Of a DNA stretch of 64,000 bases, positions 1 to 8,471 are shown in pieces. The notes beneath the pieces were generated by a model. The model worked only from the letters and a program-made list of their open reading frames with translations. It did not search any database and was not told the origin of the DNA. This stretch comes from Paenibacillus tengchongensis (lineage in GTDB: Bacteria; Bacillota; Bacilli; Paenibacillales; Paenibacillaceae): contig NZ_WACP01000015.1 of assembly GCF_008973665.1 (NCBI RefSeq), forward strand, positions 1-64,000, read 5' to 3'. Both the position numbers and the translations under genes were made by a program. How positions within the stretch are numbered: the first letter of the stretch is position 1; each line of letters starts with the position of its first letter.

Positions 1-233
1 GTGCCTACCTTCTTACAATAGAGTTTTTTCTATTTATGGACAGTTAATTTATACCATTTGGCTAATGTCAGCTTTTATGCAACGCTAGTGGTGATTATCA
101 ACTTAGTCCTCTGATATTAAAGAAAAAGCCTGAATTAGTTTGCGATTATCCACTTAGAATTTGCATTGCCTTTACTCAGCCGCTTCAGCAAACAGCAATC
201 CAAAGAAAAAACCTGAACGCCGGCTTTCGGCGT
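1..233. other. intergenic region with short degenerate repeats
   Basis: No gene with a ribosome binding site is visible. The stretch holds two near-identical 14-mers, GATTATCAACTTAG at 93-106 and GATTATCCACTTAG at 144-157, 51 bp apart. They loosely resemble the CACTTAAT-type repeats near 55.6 kb. The right edge holds the terminator of the following minus-strand gene. No secreted-peptide gene follows the neighbouring regulator here. Confidence 0.5.
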
Positions 234-240
234 TCAGGTT
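210..240 (-). terminator. intrinsic terminator of the first regulator gene
   Basis: A 13-bp perfect stem (AACCTGAACGCCG at 210-222, CGGCGTTCAGGTT at 228-240) with a 5-nt loop is followed on the minus strand by a run of T. The stop codon of the regulator (234-236) lies inside the hairpin. Confidence 0.9.
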
Positions 241-1580
241 TTAGGGAGCGGATGCTTTCCGCTGCTCTTTCCGTTATCATTGCTTCGCAGAATTTCCGTA
301 ACTCTGCCCAGCATGCGATGTTTTTCCGGATTAATCCGTTTGTACTTTTTACTGCATTGGTTTAAATATTCACTACCCTTGGCGGTCTCGCCTTGCAGAT
401 AATAATACTGCCCAAGTTCATACATTAAACTGGCTTGACGGTCTAACACCAGTCTCCGGGAGTATCTTTTCAAGACTACATCCTTTCTTATTTCTTCGAT
501 ATCCGTCTGGAAGTGCTCCAAAACCCCATCTACATTCTTCTTGTACTTATTGGCAGCCTTCATGATGTATAGCAATCCGGTTATTAATTCTTCCTTTTGC
601 TCATCCAGATAAGCCACATACTGTTCCAATACCGAGAAGTCCCCGCTAAGAAGCTTGGTCATCATAATATTAGCTCTGGTCCATTCCAAAAAAAGGTTCT
701 TCCAGTAGTCTATTTCTTCACCCTGCTCCTTGACCCAGCTCAGATCGCTGGACGAATACATATACTCCAGAGCCTGATCATAATCCCCACGTTCATGGCA
801 GACATTTGCTCTCAACAGGTTGCTGTAAGCAATATACATGAATAATGGCCTGGTCAGCTTCTTTCCTGTGCCTTTCCATTTACGTACGGGTTTATGCACT
901 AGTTCATACTGTATATGCGCTTTCCTGCCCATTTTTTCAGCAAACTCATCGACCTTATCCCAACAATGTAATGAACGATATGTATTCGCCAGATCTTTAA
1001 GTGCATCCAGTTGTTCCATTTCATCCAGGCGCTCTACATAGGGCTCAAAGCGGGTTGCGGCAAACAAATTTTGGATTTGATTATCTCCAAGGGCAATGGT
1101 AAATATCCGGTACTGGCAGACTGCAAGCCTTTCTGAATGCTGATAACGCTCCCCCTCGGCAACACATTCATACAATATGGACGCCGCTTCTTTGTACCCT
1201 TCGGAGTACAGCTCCTCAGCTGTATCAAAAAACAATTGCGAATAAGCCAACTTGTCCAATACATGTTCTACCACACGGCGTATACTATCCAGCTTGCCCA
1301 TTTCGGCACAACGGTGGATTAACGGACCAATTCGGCGCCAGTCAGGGGCTCCTTCAATAATGTAATTATCAATATAAAGCTCATAATAGTATCCTTCTAC
1401 AAGTCCCATGGCTGTGGTAATGCGGTCTAGCTGCTGCATGGCAATGGGCCTATGCCCGTTCAAAATATTGCTCAGCGTACCAGAGTGCAGATCCGTTAGC
1501 TTCGCAAACTGTGAAATCGATATCATTTCTTTTTTCAGATATTGATCCAGTTCCGTCAGAATTGAACGTGAAGCCTCCAT
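234..1580 (-). CDS. HTH/helical-repeat regulator, RRNPP (AimR/AloR-like) receptor paralogue, no peptide gene
   Basis: The 448-residue protein has an N-terminal Cro/C1-type helix-turn-helix (about residues 10-65, with ISQFAKL and HSGTLSNILNG). A long all-helical region follows, rich in TPR-like helix pairs (about 85-430). This architecture is that of peptide-sensing cytoplasmic regulators of the Rap/PlcR/AimR group, and in Paenibacillus of the AloR receptors. The start is ATG at 1580, with AAAGGTGG about 9 nt upstream. It is clearly paralogous to the next gene (shared blocks such as RPIAMQQLDRIT, ILYECVAEGER and RFEPYVERLDE). Unlike that gene, its 3' end runs straight into a terminator with no small secreted-peptide ORF. 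It may be an orphan receptor or may listen to the neighbour's peptide. The ligand and target genes are unknown. Confidence 0.75.
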   Translation of the reverse strand: MEASRSILTELDQYLKKEMISISQFAKLTDLHSGTLSNILNGHRPIAMQQLDRITTAMGLVEGYYYELYIDNYIIEGAPDWRRIGPLIHRCAEMGKLDSIRRVVEHVLDKLAYSQLFFDTAEELYSEGYKEAASILYECVAEGERYQHSERLAVCQYRIFTIALGDNQIQNLFAATRFEPYVERLDEMEQLDALKDLANTYRSLHCWDKVDEFAEKMGRKAHIQYELVHKPVRKWKGTGKKLTRPLFMYIAYSNLLRANVCHERGDYDQALEYMYSSSDLSWVKEQGEEIDYWKNLFLEWTRANIMMTKLLSGDFSVLEQYVAYLDEQKEELITGLLYIMKAANKYKKNVDGVLEHFQTDIEEIRKDVVLKRYSRRLVLDRQASLMYELGQYYYLQGETAKGSEYLNQCSKKYKRINPEKHRMLGRVTEILRSNDNGKSSGKHPLPKT

Positions 1581-1776
1581 TTCATAAATCCACCTTTCTT
1601 AATCGGCTTTTGGTTACCGGTACCTTTAATACTAAGTTTTAGCAACCGGCTTTGAGGGTTAATACGAAAAGAACGGCATTAAGTCTCGTGCAATCTCAAC
1701 CGATTTTTCGTACTGCCACATTAATGAGCCAAAGTGTGCGATTGTTTACAATTTTATACTCGTACAGCAAAAAAAG

Positions 1777-1801
1777 ACCCCGCGCAAGTTTTGCGCGGGG
1801 T
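1777..1801 (-). terminator. intrinsic terminator after the receptor-peptide pair
   Basis: ACCCCGCGCAA (1777-1787) pairs perfectly with TTGCGCGGGGT (1791-1801) around a 3-nt loop. Read on the minus strand it is followed by TCTTTTTTTT. It lies about 40 bp beyond the stop of the small peptide gene, so receptor and peptide probably share one transcript that ends here. Confidence 0.92.
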
Positions 1802-1837
1802 TCATTATAAGACTAGGATTACCTATGTAAATTCCAA

Positions 1838-1957
1838 TCAACCGAAACCATGGTTGAAAGAAGTGACGGATGGTGTGCTTACAGCGTCTGTTGTAAAGAT
1901 TACCGGTGCCAATAAAATGCTAATTGCTGTTAACAATACAATTGCCTTCTTCTTCAT
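1838..1957 (-). CDS. putative secreted signalling peptide precursor (AloP/Phr-like), 39 aa
   Basis: This short ORF starts with ATG at 1957, with GGGAGGA 7-8 nt upstream. It overlaps the last 38 nt of the receptor gene in a different frame. The translation begins MKKKAIVLLTAISILL, a charged N-region plus hydrophobic core of a Sec signal peptide. It continues through APVIFTTDAVSTPSV and ends TSFNHGFG. Small size, export signal, strong ribosome binding site and 3' overlap with an RRNPP-type receptor are the signature of a quorum-sensing propeptide of the Phr/AimP/AloP kind. I infer that the mature signal is a C-terminal oligopeptide ending HGFG, re-imported by an oligopeptide permease and bound by the adjacent receptor. 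The mature ends and effect cannot be read from sequence. Confidence 0.78.
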   Translation of the reverse strand: MKKKAIVLLTAISILLAPVIFTTDAVSTPSVTSFNHGFG

Positions 1958-3317
1958 CTGCAATTCCTCCCAATAATAGAGCTTTATACAAATTTTGCAT
2001 CTCTGGTGCTGCGGATTTCCGGAATCTCTCGAATAACGTTACACACTCAATTATATACTTTTCGTTATTAATTTGTTGATAATTTTTTAACGAATTAAGT
2101 AAAAGATTGAATCCACGGTTATAATCCTTATTAAACAAAAAATACTTCGCCAACTCCAGCATTAGGTTAGCTTGACGATCAAGTGCCATTTCTCTGTTAT
2201 ATCTTCCCTCTAAGGGATTCTGAATGCTTTCTTCAATTTCTTGTTGAAACAACCGCAATGTCATATCGACATTAATATGATATTTATTGGCAGCTTTCAT
2301 TATATATAGTAAGCCTGTAACAAGCTCATCACGTTGATCCCGGATATAGGCAGTGTAAGGAGAGATAACACTTATATCTCCGCTTAACAGTTTAGTTATA
2401 TAGATATTAGCTTGGGACCATTCGACAAACAGCTTGATCCAGGAGTCTACCTCTTCTCCTTGTTCCTTGACCCAGCTCAGATTACCATAAGCTTGTTTAT
2501 ATTGAAGTGCCTGTTCATAGTCACCAACTTCATCACATACGTTAGCCCGCAACAAATCACTGTAAGCAATATAAAAAAACATCGGCCGGCTCGGCTTCTT
2601 CTCCTCCTCCTTCACCTTCCGCTGGGGTCTGTGCATCATCTCGTACTGGATACGCGCTTTATGGCCCATCTTCTCGGCGAGTTCATCGACTTTGTCCCAG
2701 CGCTGCAGGGAACGATAGGTGTTCGCTAGCTCCTTCAGGGCATCGAGCTGATCCACTTCGTCGAGACGCTCGACATAGGGCTCGAAACGGTTCGCCGCCC
2801 ACAGGTTCTTATCCTGGTCATCGCCCAGGGCAATGGTGAACAGGCGGAATTGGCACTGGGCCAGGCGCTCCGAATGCTGGAAGCGTTCACCCTCCGCCAC
2901 GCATTCATACAGAATAGCAGCAGCTTCCAATTGGCCGGCGGCGAACATTTCTTCCGCAGTATCGAACAGCAGCGGCGAATAAATCAGATTATCCATGATA
3001 TGCTGGGCAATCTGCCGGACACCCTCCAGCTTTCCAAGCTCCGCACAGCGGAGCAGCAGCGGCCCGACTCTGCGCCAGTCTGCAGACCCCTCAATAACAT
3101 AGTTATTTATGAACAGCTCATAAAAGAACCCTTCCGGGTAGCCCATGGCCTCGGTAATCCGATCCAGCTGCTGCATGGCAATTGGTCTGCGCCCGCGCAT
3201 GATGTTGCTGAGCGTACCGGAGTGCAGACTGGCATGCTTCGCAAACTGAGAGATCGTCAGGGATTCCTTTCTTAAATACTCTTCCAGTTCCGTTACTATT
3301 GTAAGAGCAGCTTCCAA
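1920..3317 (-). CDS. HTH/helical-repeat regulator, RRNPP (AimR/AloR-like) peptide receptor
   Basis: This 465-residue paralogue of the first gene has an N-terminal helix-turn-helix (ISQFAKH, LHSGTLSNIMRG) and a long helical-repeat domain with conserved ILYECVAEGERFQHSERLAQC and NTYRSLQRWDKVDELAEKMG-like helices. I place the start at TTG 3317, with AAAGGTGGG 7 nt upstream. This aligns with the ATG of the paralogue; a GTG at 3329 would sit too close to that site. The last codons overlap the small secreted-peptide gene at 1838-1957, which strongly suggests a receptor with its own ligand. By family it should bind DNA through the N-terminus and change state when the C-terminal repeats bind peptide. 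The regulated genes are not evident here. Known relatives control sporulation (Paenibacillus Alo) or phage lysogeny (AimR), but no phage genes flank it. Confidence 0.8.
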   Translation of the reverse strand: MEAALTIVTELEEYLRKESLTISQFAKHASLHSGTLSNIMRGRRPIAMQQLDRITEAMGYPEGFFYELFINNYVIEGSADWRRVGPLLLRCAELGKLEGVRQIAQHIMDNLIYSPLLFDTAEEMFAAGQLEAAAILYECVAEGERFQHSERLAQCQFRLFTIALGDDQDKNLWAANRFEPYVERLDEVDQLDALKELANTYRSLQRWDKVDELAEKMGHKARIQYEMMHRPQRKVKEEEKKPSRPMFFYIAYSDLLRANVCDEVGDYEQALQYKQAYGNLSWVKEQGEEVDSWIKLFVEWSQANIYITKLLSGDISVISPYTAYIRDQRDELVTGLLYIMKAANKYHINVDMTLRLFQQEIEESIQNPLEGRYNREMALDRQANLMLELAKYFLFNKDYNRGFNLLLNSLKNYQQINNEKYIIECVTLFERFRKSAAPEMQNLYKALLLGGIADEEEGNCIVNSN

Positions 3318-3456
3318 GGCATAACCCACCTTTCCTCATCGACCAGACAAACATGGTTGTTTATACAGTGCTAATACAAAATATACCAGCGGTCGATAAT
3401 GATTACAAGGTAAAATTATGGCTATTTCTGGAATTAAATAAACATACTCCTAATCG

Positions 3457-4974
3457 TCAAGGTTTGCTGCTGCGGGCAGCGGCTTCGGCGTATTCCTGCA
3501 TAATCATTTTCCCGCCGCTGTCTTCCCACTTCTTCACCTCCTCGGCAAATTGTTCCGCATCCATTGCCCCGAGAATATAGTTATAGGTCGCATCGGTAAT
3601 AATCATTGAAAGCTCCATATTCTTCTCATCAAAAGTAGGAGAGCTTAATGACACCGTCGGATCATCCACCAGGAACTGTTCATTATCTTTGCTTAGCTGA
3701 TCAGCCATAGCGGTGAGCTGTTCTTTCCGGGCGACCTCCATGATGTTCTTGTTGCCGATATCGGCTATCATCAGGGAATAGAGCGGGCTGACCTCATTGA
3801 CGCGCAGCTGCGAGGTTGCCTCCGGAAGGATCACCTTGCCGTTCTCCAGCTTGTAGTGGCGTCCTTCAAAGCCGTACATCATCAGATTGGCCACATCCTT
3901 GTCCATCGTGCGGTCAAAGAAGCCCAGCACCGTCTTCAGTTCGTCCTCGGTAGCGATCGCCTTCTTCGAGAACAGGTAAAGCCCGTTATAATTCGGAATG
4001 GACCACACCTTGTAACCGTATGGACCCTCGATCCTGTTGATCAGCGTGAACTCGGCCTGCGGATTGATGATCTTCGCTTCAATGGAGAGGCGCTGGGCAT
4101 CCGTCATACTGCCGATGAACACGCCGGCCTTGCCGCGGATAATCTTATCGCGCTGCACTTCTTTGCTGGTCAACGCGAAATCCTGATTGATAAGGCCCTC
4201 CTGATACAATTTGCGCATGTAATTCATGGTATTCATATATTCGGGTGTGGCGAACTCCGGAATGAACTGCCCATTCTCCAGCTTCCAGTTATTAGGCGTA
4301 CCGAAATAAGAGCCGAGTGTCTTGAACACGCCGTATACGAGGTCATTGCGGTCGACCAGGCCGAAGGTATCCTGCCTGCCGTTGCCGTCCGGATCGTTAT
4401 AGGTGAACTGCTTCATCACTTCATACAATTCATCCAGGGTTCCCGGCTTCTCCAGTTGGAGACGATCCAGCCAGTCCTGACGAATGATAACGCCCTGTCT
4501 GGAGGAGGGACGCTCGGTGTACAGCCCATAGATTTTGTCTTCCACAGCCGATTGGTCAAGGATCTCCGCATCCAATCCCTTCAGATTCGGAAATTGTTCA
4601 AGATAAGGCCCGATTTCCCAGAAAGCGCCGGAACGGATCGCGCTCTTCAGCAGGTTATAGTCGGTAAATTTCACAAAAGTCACCTTTGCCAGCGTACCTG
4701 TCGTCAGTGCCGTGTTCATTTTGTCCGTATAGACTCCCTCCGGCACCCAGGTAATTTCGAGGTCCGTTCCGGTCAGCTTCTCGATTTCCCCCAGCAGTTC
4801 CTTGGAAGGGGTCTGCGGAAAATGCAGGGGAGCAAGAATGGAGATTTCCGGTATGCTTCCGGACTGCTGTGAACCGGCGTCTCCATTACTGCAAGCGCTT
4901 AACATTATAAGAATGAACGCAAGCGGCAGACAGACACGGGCAACAAGCACAGGGCGCGCAGATTTTGTGGGCAT
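3457..4974 (-). CDS. extracellular sugar-binding lipoprotein of an ABC importer (orphan)
   Basis: The 505-residue precursor has a lipoprotein signal peptide (LIMLSAC lipobox) and the fold of large LplA/YtcQ-type solute-binding proteins: LTGTDLEITWVP, GVIIRQDWLD, and the DPDGNGRQDTFGL motif seen in oligosaccharide binders. The start at ATG 4974 has AGGAGG 9 nt upstream and is better than the upstream ATG. It resembles the binding protein at 30163-31707. No permease or ATPase adjoins it, so it must share membrane parts encoded elsewhere or act as a sensor. It is divergent from a membrane AraC regulator, with a -35/-10 pair and direct repeats in the 196-bp gap. That points to control by this neighbour. 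The substrate is unknown, plausibly a pectin- or hemicellulose-derived oligosaccharide. Confidence 0.85.
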   Translation of the reverse strand: MPTKSARPVLVARVCLPLAFILIMLSACSNGDAGSQQSGSIPEISILAPLHFPQTPSKELLGEIEKLTGTDLEITWVPEGVYTDKMNTALTTGTLAKVTFVKFTDYNLLKSAIRSGAFWEIGPYLEQFPNLKGLDAEILDQSAVEDKIYGLYTERPSSRQGVIIRQDWLDRLQLEKPGTLDELYEVMKQFTYNDPDGNGRQDTFGLVDRNDLVYGVFKTLGSYFGTPNNWKLENGQFIPEFATPEYMNTMNYMRKLYQEGLINQDFALTSKEVQRDKIIRGKAGVFIGSMTDAQRLSIEAKIINPQAEFTLINRIEGPYGYKVWSIPNYNGLYLFSKKAIATEDELKTVLGFFDRTMDKDVANLMMYGFEGRHYKLENGKVILPEATSQLRVNEVSPLYSLMIADIGNKNIMEVARKEQLTAMADQLSKDNEQFLVDDPTVSLSSPTFDEKNMELSMIITDATYNYILGAMDAEQFAEEVKKWEDSGGKMIMQEYAEAAARSSKP

Positions 4975-5034
4975 GATGAAGGTCCTCCTAAGCAATAGGC
5001 GATAACATGTAAAACAGGTGCCTATTAACTGTTA

Positions 5035-5063
5035 TTTATAGAATTTTCTGCTTATCTAAACAA
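5035..5063 (-). promoter_or_regulatory. predicted sigma-A promoter of the orphan binding-protein gene
   Basis: On the minus strand TTGTTT (5058-5063) is followed after exactly 17 bp by TATAAA (5035-5040), about 60 bp upstream of the start codon. The direct repeats at 5063-5104 abut its upstream edge, the position expected for an AraC-type activator. Confidence 0.6.
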
Positions 5064-5104
5064 TGATTTGAGATAATGATTATTGCGGCACCAGATGATT
5101 ATTG
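5063..5104. promoter_or_regulatory. direct-repeat operator candidate for the AraC regulator
   Basis: ATGATTATTG occurs at 5076-5085 and 5095-5104, a 19-bp period, and a shortened copy ATGATTTG lies at 5063-5070. Roughly two-turn spaced direct repeats next to a -35 box are typical of AraC-family activator sites. The divergently encoded AraC protein is the obvious candidate ligand. Confidence 0.5.
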
Positions 5105-5170
5105 TTATTATCCTTGCTGGTGCATACACTGATAGAGAACAATGTTTTCCAAAAAAGAGGTGCTGAATCT

Positions 5171-7513
5171 GTGAGACACTTGAGCTTTCTGAGCAAACTT
5201 ACTTTATTTGCCTTTGTCATCAGTACGCTGCCCGTACTGTTCATCGGCACATTCTCTTATCTCACATCTTCACGCGAGATTCAAAAAAATGTTAACAAAA
5301 GCAAAATGGAACTCATTTTACAAATTAACTCAAATGTAGAACATAAGCTGACGACTGTCAACCAGACTTTGAATCAGGTCGTAAGCTCCTCAGTGCTCAA
5401 AAAAGCGTTGAACAGCCCCTTAAATGTAAACGATTTCATTCTATATAACGATCTTAGATCGGAAATCCGCAATATGCAATCCTTTGATACGAAACTGGAG
5501 GATGTTATTCTGATTAACCAGCGCCAGAACTGGATGATCAAGAATTCAGGCTTGTACCGGCTGAACGAATATCCGAATTACGAGCGGCTGACCAATCTGA
5601 TGAATATTCCCGACAACAGCTCATGGGTGCTGAACCCCTCTTCCCTGTTCTACAGCGAGGAGAGCGTCAATGTGACCGGCTGCGATTACAGCATCAGCCT
5701 GATCAAGAAGCTGCCGACAGCCAAGCTGCAGAAATACGGTCTGGCCCTCGCCAACATTCCGGCCTGCAGCCTGCAGGATTTCATTAATTCCTCCGATGTC
5801 GAGCCGCTAGACAACATTATGGTGCTTAACGAATCGGGCACGATTCTGCTGCATCCCGACCGCAGTCTGATCGGCAAGCCGGCCAGCGCCGGCGGACTGA
5901 CAGATCTGAGTGTCATTAAGAAGAGCACCAATACCTCCGGCCAATTCCAGACCGTAATGAACAAGCAGGATTATTCGGTGGCTTATTTCCGGTCGCCGAT
6001 GAACGGATGGATGTACCTGTCCGTAACCTCCATCGACGGTCTGACCAAGCAGTCGGACAAAATCGGCCTGTATACCATTCTGGTCTGTGCGGTGATGCTG
6101 ATTCTGTCTGTGCTGCTGGCCTGGCGGGGCTCCCGCAAGATGTACACCCCGATTGAGCGGCTGCTCAATCAGATGGGGCAGCGCCGTCCCGGCATCAAAT
6201 CCGGGCAGCGGGATGAATTCCAGTTCATCGGCGAGCAGGTGCACCATCTGTTCCAGTCCAAATCGCAGCTGGAGCGTGAGGTGAGCCAGCATATCCGCAA
6301 TGTGCGCACCTTTTTCCTGATCAAAGCTTTCCAGGGCCATGTGAAGAAACGGGAGCTGTACGAGGAGCTGGAGCAGTTCGGGTACCGTGAGCAGGTCGAG
6401 GAATGGCAGACGATGGCCGTCATTATCCTCAGCATCGACTACGCCGGCGAAGACGGCTATGAGAAGAAGGACCTGAACCTGCTGCTGTTCGCGGCGCAAA
6501 ATATGATTGAAGAATTGATTGACCCGGGCCGCCAGCTGGCTCCGGTCATTGTGGACGGGGCGGTGGTGACGCTGATCGGCAGCCGGGAGGATCACCCGGA
6601 ATCCTTCCACCGGGTGCTCTATGCGCTCACGGAGAATCTGCAGCAGCAGGTCCACAGCTACCTGAAGCTTGCAGTCAGCATCGGCATGAGCCTGCCCTTC
6701 CACACCATCGAGAAGCTTCCCCTCGCCTACAAGGAAGGGCTGGAAGCGCTGAAATACCGGATTACGCTCGGAAAAGGAATTATTATCCAGTATGAGCATA
6801 TCAACTCCGGCAAGCATTACCTGGGGCTGAACTACCCTGTGCATACCGAGAATGATCTGATGGATGCAATCAAGCTGGCGGACGAGGCCAAGGCGAAGGA
6901 GCTGCTGGGCAAGTTGATGCGCTGCATCTTTGCGCCGGGGCTGCCGCCGCAGGAGTATCAGATCCCGCTGACCCGGCTGCTGAACAATATCCTCATCATG
7001 ATGCAGGAGTCGGGCATTACGCTGAATCAGATCTACCATGTGAACGGCTCGCTCTTTGAGGAGCTGACCGATCTGCATATCGCGGCCGAGATTGAGGACT
7101 GGTTCTGGAGCATTATCGTCCTGCCGATTATCCGCACTTTCCACAGCCGGCAGAACGCGCAGTACCATAATATTTCCGAGAAGATCATCGACATTATCCA
7201 GCATGATTACGATAAGGACCTGACGCTGGAGGAATGCGCGTCACGGCTGCATTATAACGCTAACTACATCAGCAGCGTCTTCCGCAAGGAGACACAGTAC
7301 TATTTCAGCGAATACCTGGCGATGTACCGCTTCAAGATGGCCAAGAAGTGGCTGGAGGAGACCGACATGCCGATCAAGGACATCGCGGCGAAGCTGCGCT
7401 ATAACAATTCGCAGAATTTCATCCGCTCCTTCCGCAAGCAGGAGGGCATGACTCCCGGCCAGTACCGCGACAGCGCCGGCGGCCGGCAGCGGGCGGTGCC
7501 GGAGGAGTACTAG
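5171..7513 (+). CDS. membrane-anchored AraC-family transcriptional regulator with extracellular sensor domain
   Basis: This is a 780-residue protein starting at GTG 5171 (AAGAGGTG 8 nt upstream); an upstream ATG-like frame has no ribosome site. It has one membrane helix near residues 10-30, an extracytoplasmic Cache-like sensor (about 32-295) and a second helix (about 297-317). A cytoplasmic linker follows. The C-terminus is a twin helix-turn-helix AraC domain (about 670-770: LTLEECASRLHYNANYISSVFRKE and MPIKDIAAKLRYNNSQNFIRSFRK). Proteins of this plan sense an external sugar, often through a binding protein, and directly activate transport genes. The divergent binding-lipoprotein gene is the likely target. 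A paralogue lies at 39978-42221. The call as a regulator is firm; the ligand is not known. Confidence 0.88.
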   Translation: MRHLSFLSKLTLFAFVISTLPVLFIGTFSYLTSSREIQKNVNKSKMELILQINSNVEHKLTTVNQTLNQVVSSSVLKKALNSPLNVNDFILYNDLRSEIRNMQSFDTKLEDVILINQRQNWMIKNSGLYRLNEYPNYERLTNLMNIPDNSSWVLNPSSLFYSEESVNVTGCDYSISLIKKLPTAKLQKYGLALANIPACSLQDFINSSDVEPLDNIMVLNESGTILLHPDRSLIGKPASAGGLTDLSVIKKSTNTSGQFQTVMNKQDYSVAYFRSPMNGWMYLSVTSIDGLTKQSDKIGLYTILVCAVMLILSVLLAWRGSRKMYTPIERLLNQMGQRRPGIKSGQRDEFQFIGEQVHHLFQSKSQLEREVSQHIRNVRTFFLIKAFQGHVKKRELYEELEQFGYREQVEEWQTMAVIILSIDYAGEDGYEKKDLNLLLFAAQNMIEELIDPGRQLAPVIVDGAVVTLIGSREDHPESFHRVLYALTENLQQQVHSYLKLAVSIGMSLPFHTIEKLPLAYKEGLEALKYRITLGKGIIIQYEHINSGKHYLGLNYPVHTENDLMDAIKLADEAKAKELLGKLMRCIFAPGLPPQEYQIPLTRLLNNILIMMQESGITLNQIYHVNGSLFEELTDLHIAAEIEDWFWSIIVLPIIRTFHSRQNAQYHNISEKIIDIIQHDYDKDLTLEECASRLHYNANYISSVFRKETQYYFSEYLAMYRFKMAKKWLEETDMPIKDIAAKLRYNNSQNFIRSFRKQEGMTPGQYRDSAGGRQRAVPEEY

Positions 7514-7592
7514 CGGCGGGGGAGAAACAGGGCGGAGCGTAAAGATCATTGCTCCCCCTATTCCGCAGGCCCACATTTGCGGATAATGACAG

Positions 7593-7642
7593 CAGCGCCC
7601 CCGGCCTTTCGGCTGCTATAGCCGACAAAACCGGAGGCGCTG
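7593..7642. terminator. nested hairpin between convergent genes
   Basis: CAGCGCCCCCGG (7593-7604) pairs with CCGGAGGCGCTG (7631-7642) with one mismatch. Inside the loop, CGGCT (7610-7614) pairs with AGCCG (7620-7624). TTTCGTTT follows on the plus strand. It probably ends the AraC gene, and possibly the opposing lipoprotein gene. Confidence 0.6.
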
Positions 7643-7662
7643 TTTCGTTTGCGGTTAGGATG

Positions 7663-8379
7663 TCAAACAGCCTTGGGCTTCCGTCTCTTGCGCGAGCGGA
7701 TGAACAGGACGACTGCGGCAATGATCACCAGCAGAGCGCCTCCACCGGCGATGGCGATGTTCCGCACGTTCGGCACCATCAGCGTAAGCTCCAGTGGCTG
7801 CTCATCGGTCAGGGTCAGATGCCAGGTTAATGTATTGCCATCTTGCGAAACGGCGTTGTTCTCCCCATACAGGTCGAAGGGCAGCGTCAGTTTGAAATCG
7901 ATGGCAAAGCTCTGCAGCAGCAGCCGGACCAGCGGCTGAGGCACGCCGGCGTCGCCCAGGCTGTTCAGAATATCGTCCGTGTATGAGCTGAATTTAGGCT
8001 GGGCCACAATGCTGTACTTCGTGTACAGCCATTTGTCCTCCTGATTGACTTCGGCATCGATAATATCCAGATTCCCCGCCGTGTTCATCGCCGGAAGATC
8101 TTTATAGGAAGCGTACACCTTACGGAACAGATACTCCGTGTCATCTCCATTCTTGCTCTTCTGTAAAACAATTCCCTCAGGTTCCAGCTTCTCGGACAGC
8201 ACCTCCTCAAGCTTGCTGCCGGCCAGTGCTTCCAGCCGCGCATTCAGAACGAGGCTGAATGCAAATTCCAGGCTCCCGTTCTTCTTCACGGTGACATGCG
8301 CCGTGCTCTGGGCGCAGCCGGCCAGCGCCAGCATCACAATCATCAACAGTGCGGCAACAACCGCCCGTGCAGCTCTCAA
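7663..8379 (-). CDS. DUF3153/LppM-like lipoprotein with C-terminal membrane anchor
   Basis: The 238-residue protein has a lipoprotein signal peptide (MLALAGC, Cys22). The extracytoplasmic domain begins with the AHVTVKKNGSLEFAFSLVLN strand pattern seen in LppM/DUF3153 proteins. A transmembrane helix lies near residues 208-228, followed by a basic tail (RSRKRRKPK). It would be tethered at both ends on the outer membrane face. The start is TTG at 8379, with GGGGGAG 5 nt upstream. No enzymatic function is known for this family in Bacillota. The gene stands alone, convergent with the AraC gene and separated by about 90 bp from the next regulator. Family assignment is from motif memory and moderately certain. 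Confidence 0.65.
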   Translation of the reverse strand: MRAARAVVAALLMIVMLALAGCAQSTAHVTVKKNGSLEFAFSLVLNARLEALAGSKLEEVLSEKLEPEGIVLQKSKNGDDTEYLFRKVYASYKDLPAMNTAGNLDIIDAEVNQEDKWLYTKYSIVAQPKFSSYTDDILNSLGDAGVPQPLVRLLLQSFAIDFKLTLPFDLYGENNAVSQDGNTLTWHLTLTDEQPLELTLMVPNVRNIAIAGGGALLVIIAAVVLFIRSRKRRKPKAV

Positions 8380-8471
8380 GGCAACTCCCCCATTACTTAT
8401 CGCTAGAATCTCATTCCTGTGATCTAATCATAGCGGGTACGCTACCGGCACTGCAAATCCGAAGGGCACCT

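Noticed and set aside
1..233. Second secreted signal peptide gene for the first receptor
   Set aside because: All short frames after its stop on the minus strand lack a signal peptide and a ribosome site.
5807..7204. 465-codon frame opposite the membrane AraC gene
   Set aside because: Antisense shadow; the plus strand carries the conserved AraC domain and sensor.
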